A DNA stretch of 64,000 nt from Aplysia californica (GCF_000002075.1 NW_004797927.1:325889-389888); one strand, 5' to 3'. Shown: positions 54,930 through 61,942, counted from the stretch's first letter. Made by a program: numbers and translations. The notes: generated by a model not told the origin, from the sequence alone.

Positions 54930-57912
54930 GTACACACTGTATTAGTAAGTATTACACACTGTACGACACGCATGTTCTGTAAGGTCCATCACGGCTTTCA
55001 TCATCCTGCCTGTGCTGCAATGCCCTGTCTAATACTCTGCTTGAAAACAGCTTGTCAAATCTTTGCACGGAATACTCGGAATGCTATATTGCACGCAATA
55101 TAAAGCAACTAGTGAATGTGATATCAATTTTAAAAATATTATATTATAAATATGACATTTTGTGGGAAGCTTTTGTGAAGGGTAAGTGTCAAATATGCCA
55201 ATCGCTCACGTCTTGAAAAACTTGAAATAGTGTTCTCTAAATACTTTTATAGTCTTATACCAAAAAAAAGCAAAAAACATTTGACTTTTTACAATTTCTA
55301 TCTGGCTTTGTGTAGCTATAATTGTGTTGCAGCCACCAAAAGTGATGATGTTGTTCAATTTTTTATTTCTTAAAGGAAAAAGCCTACTATGTATGTCTTA
55401 CATTTAGGGAAGCTAGAATTAAGTGTATTGTGCACCTCATCAAAGCCACACCGGCTGACACATTGTTACACTGACAAAAGTAAAGTTTTGTGACAAGCCG
55501 TCATTGTGAACTCACATGACCGTGTTTACTGTACTGTGAGCTGGAGAGTCTATGTGCCTCCGTGTGACTTCTGTACACTGTTCTGGCTCAGCGTTTGTGT
55601 ATACGTGTGTATGTACATGTTATATATATAGCCCACCACGAGGCTTTTGTCTATACGTGTGTATGTACATGTTATATATATAGCCCACCACGAGGCTTTT
55701 GTCTATACGTGTGTATGTACATGTTATATATATAGCCCACCTTGAGGCTTTTGTCTATACGTGTGTATGTACATGTTATATATATAGCCCACCACGAGGC
55801 TTTTGTCTATACGTGTGTATGTACATGTTATATATATAGCCCACCACGAGGCTTTTGTCTATACGTGTGTATGTACATGTTATATATATAGCCCACCACG
55901 AGGCTTTTGTGTATACGTGTGTATGTACATATATGTGTGTCCTACCATGAGGATTTTGTCTATACGTGTGTATGTACATGTTATATATATGGCCCACCAC
56001 GCGACACTATGTGTCATACATGTGTTTGTGTGTGGGGGAGGGGGGTCTATGTGTGTGTATGTGTTTGTGTGTGGGAGGGGGGGTCTATGTGTGTGTATGT
56101 GTTTGTGTGTGTGGGAGGGTGGGATGTCTGTATGCACATGTATTCATGTTATGTGCATGTGGCTGGTACTCAAACCGGACTGGTTTATTAGCAATATATG
56201 TGGGACATCGTGGTAAAATCAAGCGCTCATCAAAATAATGAAATTGAAGATATCGTCATTTTCCCTTCTGTTTGTCAAATTTTTGCTAATTTTTTCTTTT
56301 TGTCTCTCAACACCTTTTATGTCTCAATATAAAAAAACCATTTCCATGTAAATTTGACAGAAAAGGTTGATTAAAGGCACAAAATATGTAATTTTTCAGT
56401 TTTAAAGGACTATCAAGCTATTGAAATTACCCAAATTTGGCAGCCATTTTCTCGCGACTTTTATCACTTAAAACAGGCGACCCCACCTCCTTCCATCAAA
56501 AATATCTTGACTTCTAGATGATACCATTAACTCGACACGCCCAAAAACTGATGAGCGCCTGATTCCACCGCGTCGTGACACATATTCAGTAGATGCTACA
56601 AAGGATTATTTACCCACAACAAAGACGTGTGCTGTGTGAACAAGCAAGTTTTCAGTGTGTCGCTGTGGTCAAGTATTGGTAGAATTTGCGTTTGTTGTAA
56701 AACATTGTTTAATATGTGTATATGACCATAGGAAAATAAATGAGCAATGCAGTCCACTTAACTGCACAATTCTTGAGATGGAAGGAAAAAACAAAACAAA
56801 GAGGAGAATTCTAAAATGACAAGGAATATTTGTACATTATGTATTATTCTTTATCTTACATCTGAGAAGAGAAACAGAAATGTATTACAGGTAAAGTTCA
56901 TTTGTTGAGAATAGTGCACTCTGCTTTATTAGTGTTGATTTTTCTGTACATTGCTGGCCAAAGTTGTTATAGACAAAGCCAAGGATAGAATTAATTGGTT
57001 CAGGATTAGACTCAATAGTTTTGAGCGTTGATCTGGCCATCAGTAATTTGTGAGACAAAGTTGGAGAGTAGATTTGTGAATAGGAGAGGAAAGCAGTGTA
57101 TTCTGCACTTGTCTTGTTAATGTTTCTCATGACAATCTTGTCTTGTTAATGTTTCTCATGACAATCTTGTCTTGTTAATGTTTCTCATGACAATCTTGTC
57201 TTGTTAATGTTTCTCATGACAATCTTGTCTTGTTAATGTTTCTCATGACAATCTTGTCTTGTTAATGTTTCTCATGACAATCTTGTCTTGTTAATGTTTC
57301 TCATGACAATCTTGTCTTGTTAATGTTTCTCATGACAATCTTGTCTTGTTAATGTTTCTCATGACAATCTTGTCTTGTTAATGTTTCTCATGACAATCTT
57401 GTCTTGTTAATGTTTCTCATGACAATCTTGTCTTGTTAATGTTTCTCTTGACAATCTTGTCTTGTTAATGTTTCTCATGACAATCTTGTCTTGTTAATGT
57501 TTCTCATGACAATCTTGTCTTGTTAATGTTTCTCATGACAATCTTGTCTTGTAAATGTTTCTCATGACAATCTTGTCTTGTAAATGTTTCTCATGACAAT
57601 CTTGTCTTGTAAATGTTTCTCATGACAATCTTGTCTTGTAAATGTGAGTGGTTGGCGGATGCTCTGGTGTGGTTTGCTCCTTCTTTCTTACTCTCTTATA
57701 ACACATCTACTCTTCGGCACTTATATGACCTTATTGTGTTTCAAGTGCCGTAAAACTCTTACTAAAACTAAAACTGTTGTAAATGTTTGTTTCTCCCGAC
57801 AATCTTATCGTAAAACGCTTACTAAAACGACAATCTTGTGCTTTCTTTCTCAAAGGAGTCGGAGGAACCTCGAGGAATCCTGGAGGACTTTGGCTTCATG
57901 GTGGGCAGCTGA
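38797..57912 (+). CDS. AP1S: AP-1 complex subunit sigma (clathrin adaptor small chain), alternative C-termini
   Basis: Small chain of the AP-1 adaptor, which sorts cargo into clathrin vesicles at the trans-Golgi network and endosomes; sigma with gamma binds acidic dileucine signals. Shared exons are 38797-38975, 39798-39906 and 40554-40691, giving 142 codons ([18 protein letters not shown] ... [68 protein letters not shown]). The last exon is either 50949-50993 (156 residues in total) or 57856-57912 (160 residues); vertebrate sigma-1 is about 158. The junctions keep frame. Animal relatives begin MMxFMLLF, so an upstream exon may add one Met, but I found no ATG|GT exon; the in-exon ATG follows the acceptor AG directly. 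The family call is firm, since sigma-1 motifs run along the whole protein. Confidence 0.95.
39082..39170 (+). repeat. Duplicated 43-bp segment
   Basis: gttgtctcacattggcactg followed by acgttcagtctcag is present twice just after the first AP1S shared exon. Confidence 0.85.
39705..39768 (+). mobile_element. 5'-truncated SINE tail
   Basis: ggcgctcatatgaccttatg followed by gagcgccgtaaaac and CAAA repeats: the 3' tail shared by SINE families A and B, without a body. Confidence 0.85.
39963..40138 (+). mobile_element. SINE family A copy with 11-bp target duplication
   Basis: A 176-bp full copy flanked on both sides by ggagaagattt (39952-39962 and 40139-40149). It is inserted only 57 bp after the AP1S donor at 39907. 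Confidence 0.93.
40340..40533 (+). mobile_element. SINE family A copy abutting an AP1S acceptor
   Basis: Full copy starting tgggtggttggcgggtgct. Its A/C-rich tail ends about 20 bp before the acceptor AG at 40552-40553, so it supplies part of that intron's end, including the likely branch-point zone. Confidence 0.9.
40715..40815 (+). repeat. About 31-bp minisatellite, three units, after an AP1S donor
   Basis: Units of tctcccactcactcgtgtgt followed by gtcctcgcgcc, beginning about 25 bp after the donor at 40692. Confidence 0.88.
40820..41965. other. AP1S intron, nothing recognised
   Basis: Includes a CT/CCCC-rich patch at 41745-41825 (cacctcccccccacacctcc duplicated). The 172-codon open frame at 41464-41982 has no recognisable domain and crosses this low-complexity part; I do not call it. 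Confidence 0.45.
41966..42042 (+). mobile_element. Non-LTR retrotransposon 3' tail
   Basis: tttctccctgcgagatgaat followed by aaagattg and three cattgt repeats is the kind of 3' end seen in many invertebrate LINEs (ctgcggg-atgaataaagt plus a short repeat). No coding part is attached. Confidence 0.65.
42311..42436. other. Assembly gap (126 N)
   Basis: Lies between a T-rich left flank and a purine-rich (GGAGAA)n right flank extending to about 42570. Confidence 0.97.
42840..42897 (+). repeat. (GT)n microsatellite
   Basis: Dinucleotide run inside the AP1S intron. Confidence 0.95.
42900..44770. other. AP1S intron, nothing recognised
   Basis: Short open frames. There are G tracts at 43680-43700 and 44137-44152, a ctgtgtgtgtgactg-type patch at 44225-44275, and TA-rich patches at 44390 and 44590. 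Confidence 0.45.
44774..45512. mobile_element. TTAA-flanked non-autonomous DNA transposon, 739 bp
   Basis: Left end ttaagggggtggtcggg; the right end as complement is ttaagggggaggtctgg, so both termini match and TTAA lies at both borders (44774-44777 and 45509-45512). A TTAA target is characteristic of piggyBac-type transposition. The interior has no coding capacity. Confidence 0.72.
45613..45755 (+). repeat. (CT)n microsatellite
   Basis: CT run with CCCT interruptions. Confidence 0.96.
45895..45929 (+). mobile_element. 35-bp SINE stub with 17-bp target duplication
   Basis: Only the last part of the SINE family A tail (ttgcaagtgccgtaaaacac then tttctaaaactaaag) is present, flanked by tttgtgccgtctttgtg (45878-45894) and tttgttccgtctttgtg (45930-45946). 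This is a severely 5'-truncated retroposition event. Confidence 0.88.
46030..46236 (+). mobile_element. MITE family 2, right-truncated
   Basis: Left end tggttgcttttaagcacacg through aggtcaagatttcta, then cut where a SINE begins. The missing right end does not resume after the SINE. Confidence 0.87.
46239..46417 (+). mobile_element. SINE family A body with family B-type tail
   Basis: The head and body are those of family A, but the tail hairpin is the ggcgctc...gagcgcc version found in family B and in the stubs (ctggcgctcaaatgacctta then gttgcgagcgccg). This links the two tail versions. Confidence 0.9.
46519..46680 (+). repeat. 42-bp minisatellite, about four units
   Basis: Unit acaataattctctgacactt followed by acgtcgatgtcattatatacgt. 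Confidence 0.92.
46819..46999 (+). mobile_element. SINE family A copy with 12-bp target duplication
   Basis: A 181-bp copy flanked by aaatacacaggg on both sides (46807-46818 and 47000-47011). Confidence 0.93.
47012..47660. other. AP1S intron, nothing recognised
   Basis: Short open frames only. Confidence 0.5.
47668..47846 (+). mobile_element. SINE family A copy
   Basis: Full-length copy, head ggtggctggcgggtgctctg, tail hairpin and aaaactta end. The target duplication is unclear. A short duplicated gatcccaatcggcccgg-like patch follows at 47890-47940. Confidence 0.9.
48180..48240 (-). mobile_element. Reverse LINE 3' tail with (GATCA)n
   Basis: The complement reads ggacaataaagatgtatctg followed by atctg repeats, a common non-LTR retrotransposon tail. 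A similar tail, aagataagataagatacatctta, lies at 54283-54310. Confidence 0.6.
48265..48437 (+). mobile_element. SINE family A copy
   Basis: Full-length copy, somewhat diverged (gggtggttggtgggtgctct). It ends 24 bp before the pogo-like element that follows. Confidence 0.9.
48462..48906. mobile_element. pogo/Tigger-like non-autonomous element, 445 bp
   Basis: Termini cagtggagtcagcctaaagtg (left) and the complement of cactttgagcggactccactg (right), with TA on both sides (48460-48461 and 48907-48908). Several internal copies of ggataaagtgaac-like sequence occur. The cagtg start, TA target and repeated subterminal motif fit pogo-type elements. No transposase remains. Confidence 0.72.
48910..49500. 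other. AP1S intron, nothing recognised
   Basis: Ordinary AT-rich sequence. Confidence 0.5.
49505..49790 (+). repeat. 51-bp minisatellite, about five units
   Basis: Unit cctcaatagttcagtttgtg continuing to gaaggagttctgaag, period 51 bp. Confidence 0.94.
49941..50245 (+). repeat. 30-bp minisatellite, about ten units
   Basis: Unit ctgtcctgtaaagctctctc followed by tggtaaatct, with a/t, c/t and tcc variants. Open in several frames on both strands as a result. Confidence 0.95.
50721..50897 (+). mobile_element. SINE family A copy, 50 bp before AP1S exon A
   Basis: Full-length diverged copy (gtgggttgttggcaggtgct). Its tail ends about 50 bp upstream of terminal exon A, so the acceptor's upstream context is partly SINE-derived. 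Confidence 0.88.
50949..50993 (+). CDS. AP1S: AP1S alternative terminal exon A
   Basis: A strong acceptor (tctatccttcag) is followed by [14 protein letters not shown] and TAA, in the phase left by exon 40554-40691. It corresponds to the EE-x-PRSVLEEMGL tail of vertebrate sigma-1. An AATAAA at 51641-51646, about 650 bp downstream and followed by T-rich DNA, would make a plausible 3' end. Confidence 0.82.
   Translation, partial: EETPQGFFEDHGLG
51641..51646 (+). terminator. Candidate polyadenylation signal for AP1S exon A
   Basis: AATAAA preceded by catcaa and followed by a T-rich stretch (cgttcttttcttttattt), about 650 bp after the exon A stop. Confidence 0.5.
52003..52086 (+). mobile_element. 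Internally deleted SINE family A copy
   Basis: The head gtgggtggtgggcgggtgct is joined through cttgacatacatcctcccct to the tail ggcgctcatatgaccttatg and gagcgccg, so the middle is missing. The same pre-tail segment (gttgacatccaccccttggc) precedes the stub at 39705. Confidence 0.82.
52250..52425 (+). repeat. About 48-bp degenerate tandem repeat, four units
   Basis: Units of tctcagttctgtctttctgt followed by nnacattgttttgttttttt. Confidence 0.8.
52727..53180 (-). mobile_element. LINE 3' end interrupted by a MITE
   Basis: On the minus strand 53060-53165 encodes [18 protein letters not shown] then TWNELERMA, a stop, and DRDKWMEL. This is the C-terminal W...E...LTW-E-A-DR--W pattern of LINE ORF2. 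The LINE then continues beyond the MITE at 52799-53045 as ctgccaggggtgaaaggcat and ends in a GATGAT tail, seen on the plus strand as (CAT)n at 52727-52762. Confidence 0.72.
52799..53045 (-). mobile_element. MITE family 2 copy nested in the LINE
   Basis: Full-length element in reverse orientation (tttaaggacaagcgggctaa at the left, gggatagcccccttgtgctt at the right), inserted inside the LINE end. Confidence 0.87.
53195..53370 (+). mobile_element. SINE-like retroposon with L2-type tail, copy 1
   Basis: Shares ttcccgggaagctgagaatg, tctgctggggtaatatatat and gtaaagcgcatagagcctgc with 62870-63020, and ends gcgctatacaaatt then TTATT. No head with pol III boxes is seen. Confidence 0.7.
53372..54280. 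other. AP1S intron, nothing recognised
   Basis: Contains a CT-rich patch at 53496-53560 and a partly duplicated ctttggcttagattacgc / ctttggcttagcttacgc segment near 53720 and 53790. Confidence 0.5.
54445..54635 (-). mobile_element. SINE family A copy with target duplication
   Basis: Reverse orientation, flanked by acagcttctt (54435-54444) and acagcttgtt (54636-54645). It carries a short insertion (aactttggta) in the body and is the only reverse full copy inside the AP1S transcription unit. Confidence 0.92.
54877..54926 (+). repeat. (CT)n microsatellite
   Basis: Pure CT run. Confidence 0.96.
54930..55588. other. AP1S intron, nothing recognised
   Basis: AT-rich sequence with no supported exon. 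Confidence 0.5.
55595..56000 (+). repeat. 52-bp minisatellite, about eight units
   Basis: Unit tatatatatagcccaccacg followed by aggcttttgtctatacgtgt and gtatgtacatgt. A short (GTGTATGTGTTT)n/GGGGG patch follows at 56020-56125. Confidence 0.95.
56197..56584 (+). mobile_element. MITE family 1, best copy
   Basis: A 388-bp element. Left end tatgtgggacatcgtggtaa then gcgctcatca; the right end as complement is tatgtgtcacgacgcggtgg then gcgctcatca, an imperfect terminal inverted repeat of about 38 bp. No coding capacity. Other copies lie at 26192-26602, 31520-31950 and 7400-7494. Confidence 0.87.
57107..57645 (+). repeat. 29-bp minisatellite, about 18 units, next to AP1S exon B
   Basis: Unit gtttctcatgacaatcttgt followed by cttgttaat; the last four units have cttgtaaat. 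Fragments of the array (tttctcccgacaatctta, acaatcttgtg) continue on the other side of the inserted SINE up to 57840, so the array reaches the exon B acceptor region. Confidence 0.95.
57646..57776 (+). mobile_element. Internally deleted SINE family A copy inside the minisatellite
   Basis: A 131-bp copy flanked by ttgtaaatgt on both sides (57636-57645 and 57777-57786), so it inserted into a unit of the minisatellite. The middle of the SINE body is missing. Confidence 0.92.
57856..57912 (+). CDS. AP1S: AP1S alternative terminal exon B
   Basis: The acceptor ctttctttctcaaag is followed by [18 protein letters not shown] and TGA, again in phase with exon 40554-40691. The [12 protein letters not shown] tail is closer to the vertebrate PRSVLEEMGL tail than exon A is. 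A candidate AATAAA lies at 62605-62610, followed by GT-rich DNA, but a nearer site could be used. A minisatellite and a SINE reach to within about 15-80 bp of this acceptor. Confidence 0.85.
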   Translation, partial: ESEEPRGILEDFGFMVGS

Positions 57913-58081
57913 GGAACTTACGTGTACTTCCCCTTCCTGCACACGCCGGGGCGATCCTTGATGGGGTCGGCTGTTGCGTCACTGAGTGTCTTGTGTGTGG
58001 GAGAGAGAGATTTCCTGGTGTGGGTCACGGTGGTGGGCGTGGATGAAAGGGGTTCGGGGGAAAGGGTTGTAGAAATATTAC

Positions 58082-58326
58082 GTGAAGCGTGCTGACAAAA
58101 TGAGTTACTTCTCAGATTTAAGCCTTAAGGCAACAGATACATCATGCTTAGAGGTGAAGTTTTGACAGTTTATAAAAGTATCAAATAATAAAAGACAGGT
58201 CAAAGCGAAAGGATAAAATGGCATCAATAGAAAATCTACCAATCTGACCCTAATGTCGATTTTTGGCCAATATCTCCGTTTGTGGATTGCGAGAAGTAAC
58301 TCATTTTGTCAGTACGCCTCACTCAC
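58082..58326. mobile_element. MITE with 30-bp terminal repeats, 245 bp
   Basis: Left end gtgaagcgtgctgacaaaat then gagttacttctc; the right end as complement contains gaggcgtactgacaaaatga then gttacttctc. It is also flanked by a longer direct repeat, ggttcgggggaaagggttgt then agaaata (58048-58077) and ggttcggggggaagggttgt then agaaata (58342-58368), much longer than a normal target duplication. Confidence 0.75.
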
Positions 58327-58829
58327 AACACTGATTACGTGGTTCGGGGGGAAGGGTTGTAGAAATAATGTCCTGGTTACGTGGAGATGTACATTGTGTG
58401 TGAGGGACAAAGTTTTACAAGTCTATTTGTTGCTGCAAAAAGATATATGTTATTTTATGTTTTATTGCAAACTTACTTGCATGCCTCGTAAAATGTCCGT
58501 TGATAATCAGACTTTGCAAGATCAGAATTGTGTTTGGAATCTCAGATTTCCGTTCACGTTGGGTCCTTGTGTATGTTTAGGAGACATGCAGGAACACGCG
58601 GTGTGCATTGAATGACGAGATTTTTGTTTGGATATTTTTTTATTGTTAATTATTTGTTCTTTGGTATCAGTGAAAAGTCCTGTTGTGTGCTGTAGACTAC
58701 GGAAAAAGTGACTCGTACTACAGAAGCTGAGATGTTCATATATTACTATGTGCATCTGTACATTCTGATTCCTTGAATTAACTAATCAAAATTGAAGGGT
58801 AAGAGTCGCCCGGGAAGAAAGGAGTCCTA

Positions 58830-58908
58830 TCAACCTTCTCTTATCAATAGTAACCACATTTCTACCTGTCAACCTTCTCTTATCAATAGTAACCACATTT
58901 CTACCTGA
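58830..58908 (+). repeat. Duplicated 39-bp segment
   Basis: caaccttctcttatcaatag then taaccacatttctacctg occurs twice. Confidence 0.88.
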
Positions 58909-58909
58909 T

Positions 58910-59438
58910 CTCAAGCAGTGCCGGCTTCTCTAATGTATTCTAAAGGTGACAGGTCAAAGAAATAGTCCCACTTCTGCGTGAGGGGCAACTCTCTGTCTGT
59001 GGGTGTCGTCCCTTTCCTCTACGAGAGCTGAGAGTCCTTCTGTTTGTCCATCTGTCGTATTGTGGGCGAGGCCCCGTGTGCTTTTGTTTGGGCCCAGACA
59101 TTGTAATGTCTAAGAGAAAAGTCTTGAGACTGCGTCTGTTGCTGAAAATACACATGGTAAACAGGATTGGCATTCAAAGTTTGTCTTTGAAGGTCTTGAT
59201 CTTGTGTTTAAGCGTGTCGTTAGCAGGTGTCAATAAGGTGAACAATAAGGGGAACAATCAGGTGTTAGTTGTCCAGGTTCCTTAGCCCTCACTGGGTGAT
59301 CTTGGGGTCTGCAAACCAGAACTGTTCTAAGTAGCTCTACGTTGAGGGTTTTTGTTTTGTTTCACATATATTTGCACTTATTTTTTCAAAATGATATTCA
59401 TATACAGTATAATCAAAGATCATACATATCGGTAGAGT
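58910..59438. other. Non-coding stretch, nothing recognised
   Basis: Possibly 3' UTR of AP1S isoform B; no strong polyadenylation signal was chosen here. Confidence 0.4.
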
Positions 59439-59441
59439 CTA

Positions 59442-59703
59442 ACAAGATAGTTCACTCAGCCGAAAAAGTGTCCGCGGAAGTCCGCGCATTGGTTCAGATG
59501 GCACTGCAGTCTTTGTTTTGAAGCTCTCTTTCGTTTCTCCAGAAGAAGAATAGGAATATCACAGTTTGTTACTTGCGCTTTTATTGTTTTTCACACAAGT
59601 AGGAAAACTCTGTTTGCAGTGTCTGCGCTTTTTCGAAGAGGGCACCACAGAATTTTGAGGACACTTTTTTAATTGTCTCAAAGAGAGGAGTGAACTATCT
59701 TGT
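59442..59703. mobile_element. mariner-like MITE, 262 bp, with TA target duplication
   Basis: Termini acaagatagttcactc and its exact complement gagtgaactatcttgt, with TA at 59440-59441 and 59704-59705. Non-coding. The perfect 16-bp ends suggest a fairly recent insertion. Confidence 0.83.
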
Positions 59704-59784
59704 TATGTACGATCTTAGGTATGATGTAACTATTTAACCACAGTGATGGTGAGTTGTTGAAGTGCTCTCTGAGACATTTATTGT

Positions 59785-59885
59785 ACAGGGAATACTTATT
59801 CTCTATCTATATATATATATATAATCCTTCTATTGTACAGGGAATACTTATTCTCTCTATCTATCTATCTATAATCCTTCTATTG
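59785..59885 (+). repeat. Duplicated 55-bp segment with TA/TATC runs
   Basis: attgtacagggaatacttat then tctctatctat and ataatccttct occur twice. Confidence 0.88.
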
Positions 59886-60025
59886 TACTTTTGTATTAGG
59901 ACAGTATTCAGGTAGCCATTTCTGACTGGGTCTGTTTTTTCCCTTTTCATCTTCCCTCTGGCAGCGCTATAAACGACAAGGCTACATTACTTGCAAGAGA
60001 GCGGGGCCGAGCTAGCTACAGCCAT

Positions 60026-60087
60026 TGACGCTCATATGACCTTATGCAGTTGCTAGCGCCGTAAAACCTCTACTAAAACAAACCAAA
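60026..60087 (+). mobile_element. 62-bp SINE stub with 12-bp target duplication
   Basis: Only the shared 3' tail (tgacgctcatatgacctta ... gcgccgtaaaacctctacta) is inserted, flanked by agctacagccat at 60014-60025 and 60088-60099. Confidence 0.92.
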
Positions 60088-60496
60088 AGCTACAGCCATG
60101 GCTTGTAATGTGGCCTCACCCTAATGCTGTTGTACTGCTTCTAACATGGGAATTTCTCTCCTGATGTTTTCTTCCCTCGAGAGCTCTGCTGATAAACCAC
60201 AATGCACTTGTTCGCGGAAAATATTTGGAGACGTACTCCCGTTCACAGATGCACTGTTTTGGGGGGTCAAACTGCGTATTGTTTGCTGCAGATCACACAT
60301 ATAGCCACTAAAACTGTCGCAAATCAATTATTTTCAAGAAAATTTCAAACTTAACTGCAAAATATCAAATTATGGGTCCCCCTGTAACCCCCCAGATTTC
60401 TTTACTTGGTCTGGAGGCACAAAGCATTTTGATTGGTCTATTTCCGTCGGAGCCGTCTCCGAATAGATACTACTGCATTTGTTGCTTCATTCACAC

Positions 60497-60730
60497 TCAC
60501 AGTTGGTAAACCTTTTGTCCAGTTGATGTTGTGTAAGTTACTTCAGTGTAATTTGTAGATCTAAGGCCTTGAACTATTGTGTAGCGACCTTCTACCACTT
60601 GTGAAGACTTTACACGCTGGTTTTGTTTTACTTTCACTAGATCTAGTTCAGCGAACAGGTTTTCTAGCTCAAGTTTTTGTTGTTGGAGAACTGGACTGTA
60701 GTAAGATAACGTTGTTTCTGACAGGTGCAC
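60497..60730 (-). other. Unrecognised 77-codon open frame
   Basis: The minus strand encodes MHLSETTLSYYSPVLQQQK then LELENLFAELDLVKVKQNQR and an end rich in Thr, Tyr and Val (STNYTEVTYTTSTGQKVYQL). The composition is protein-like rather than repeat-like. I recognise no domain and see no supported splice partner. It could be an exon of an unseen gene, a retrocopy fragment or chance. Confidence 0.2.
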
Positions 60731-61329
60731 ACAATGCTTTCCTTTGTTGGCCAGGTTGGGAAGTGGGTGAGCACGTTAGACATGATGTTAGTGACGCTGT
60801 GAGCGGAGGCGAAAACTGAATCAAAACCATTTTCCTTATTTTCATAGTTCAGTTTCTGTGTGAAAGAGTCAAGAGGGAAGTGTGTTTGTTGTGCACAATT
60901 CTTTCTGTCATTTTGTGATATGTCCCCATATACCTTTATTTTGTTTCTATTAAAGCACAAAAGTTTCAAAAAGTATTTTAAATTCTGTATGTATATAGAT
61001 CTATTTAACAGTTCATAACAAGAGTGTTTGAGCTCATGTGGTGTCATTTGATGAAGAAATTCCTGACAACCATTTCAAATCTCTTCACTCGCTTGGCTGC
61101 GTCGTATCAACCAGTGAGACAAACTCAGCCTTTGCTGCGGAGACGTGGCACATTTATCTCACCGGGGGTACCACAGTTCCTATTTGTTTGTCAGTTTGTT
61201 CAATGAATGTGTTGTTTTGTCTATGTGTGTTGGTTGTTTTCTATATATGTGTTGTTTTCTATAAGTTACAACTGGATGTGCCTTCCTAGCAATCTGTGTT
61301 TGGCCTTTTTCATTCTGCCTTTTTCTTCT

Positions 61330-61565
61330 TCCATCCTTTCTCCTACCTTTCTCTTCTTCCATCCTTTCTCCTTCTACCTTTCTCTTCTTCCATCCTTTCT
61401 CCTTCTACCTTTCTCTTCTTCCATCCTTTCTCCTTCTACCTTTCTCTTCTTCCATCCTTTCTCCTTCTACCTTTCTCTTCTTCCATCCTTTCTCCTTCTA
61501 CCTTTCTCCTTCTACCTTTCTCTTCTTCCATCCTTTCTCCTTCTTCCTTTCCAATCTTCCATCCT
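61330..61565 (+). repeat. 31-bp pyrimidine-rich minisatellite, about seven units
   Basis: Unit tctcttcttccatcctttct followed by ccttctacctt. It gives spurious Ser/Leu-rich open frames. Confidence 0.94.
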
Positions 61566-61942
61566 TTCTCTTCATTCGTTCTTTCACCTTCTGCCTGTCT
61601 CTTCTTTCTTTGTGATACACACTCGTCATCATTCTCAAGTGCTGTCGAGTCTACAAGTTTGTGTTGTGTTCATTCGCTATATATATATATATATCGCAGC
61701 ATATGTCATGTATGATGATACTCAGTTTTCCCTATTTGGAAGGTTTTGGCATGTATTGCAATGTAAGTCTCTCTATCATACTATTATTACTATATATGTA
61801 TATGATAAATGCATGCTGTGCGTGAAAACATGGCGCCTGTGTCAGTATTGCAAGCACTGATCAGTGGCCGATAAACTAAACTAAAACGACGGGGATGGTC
61901 ATGACGCCATAGTTCAATGAAAGAAAAAGTTGAGAGGGGGGA

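Noticed and set aside
57107-57645. CRISPR-like array (regular about 29-bp repeats)
   Set aside because: Units are contiguous with no unique spacers, and the DNA is animal. It is a minisatellite.
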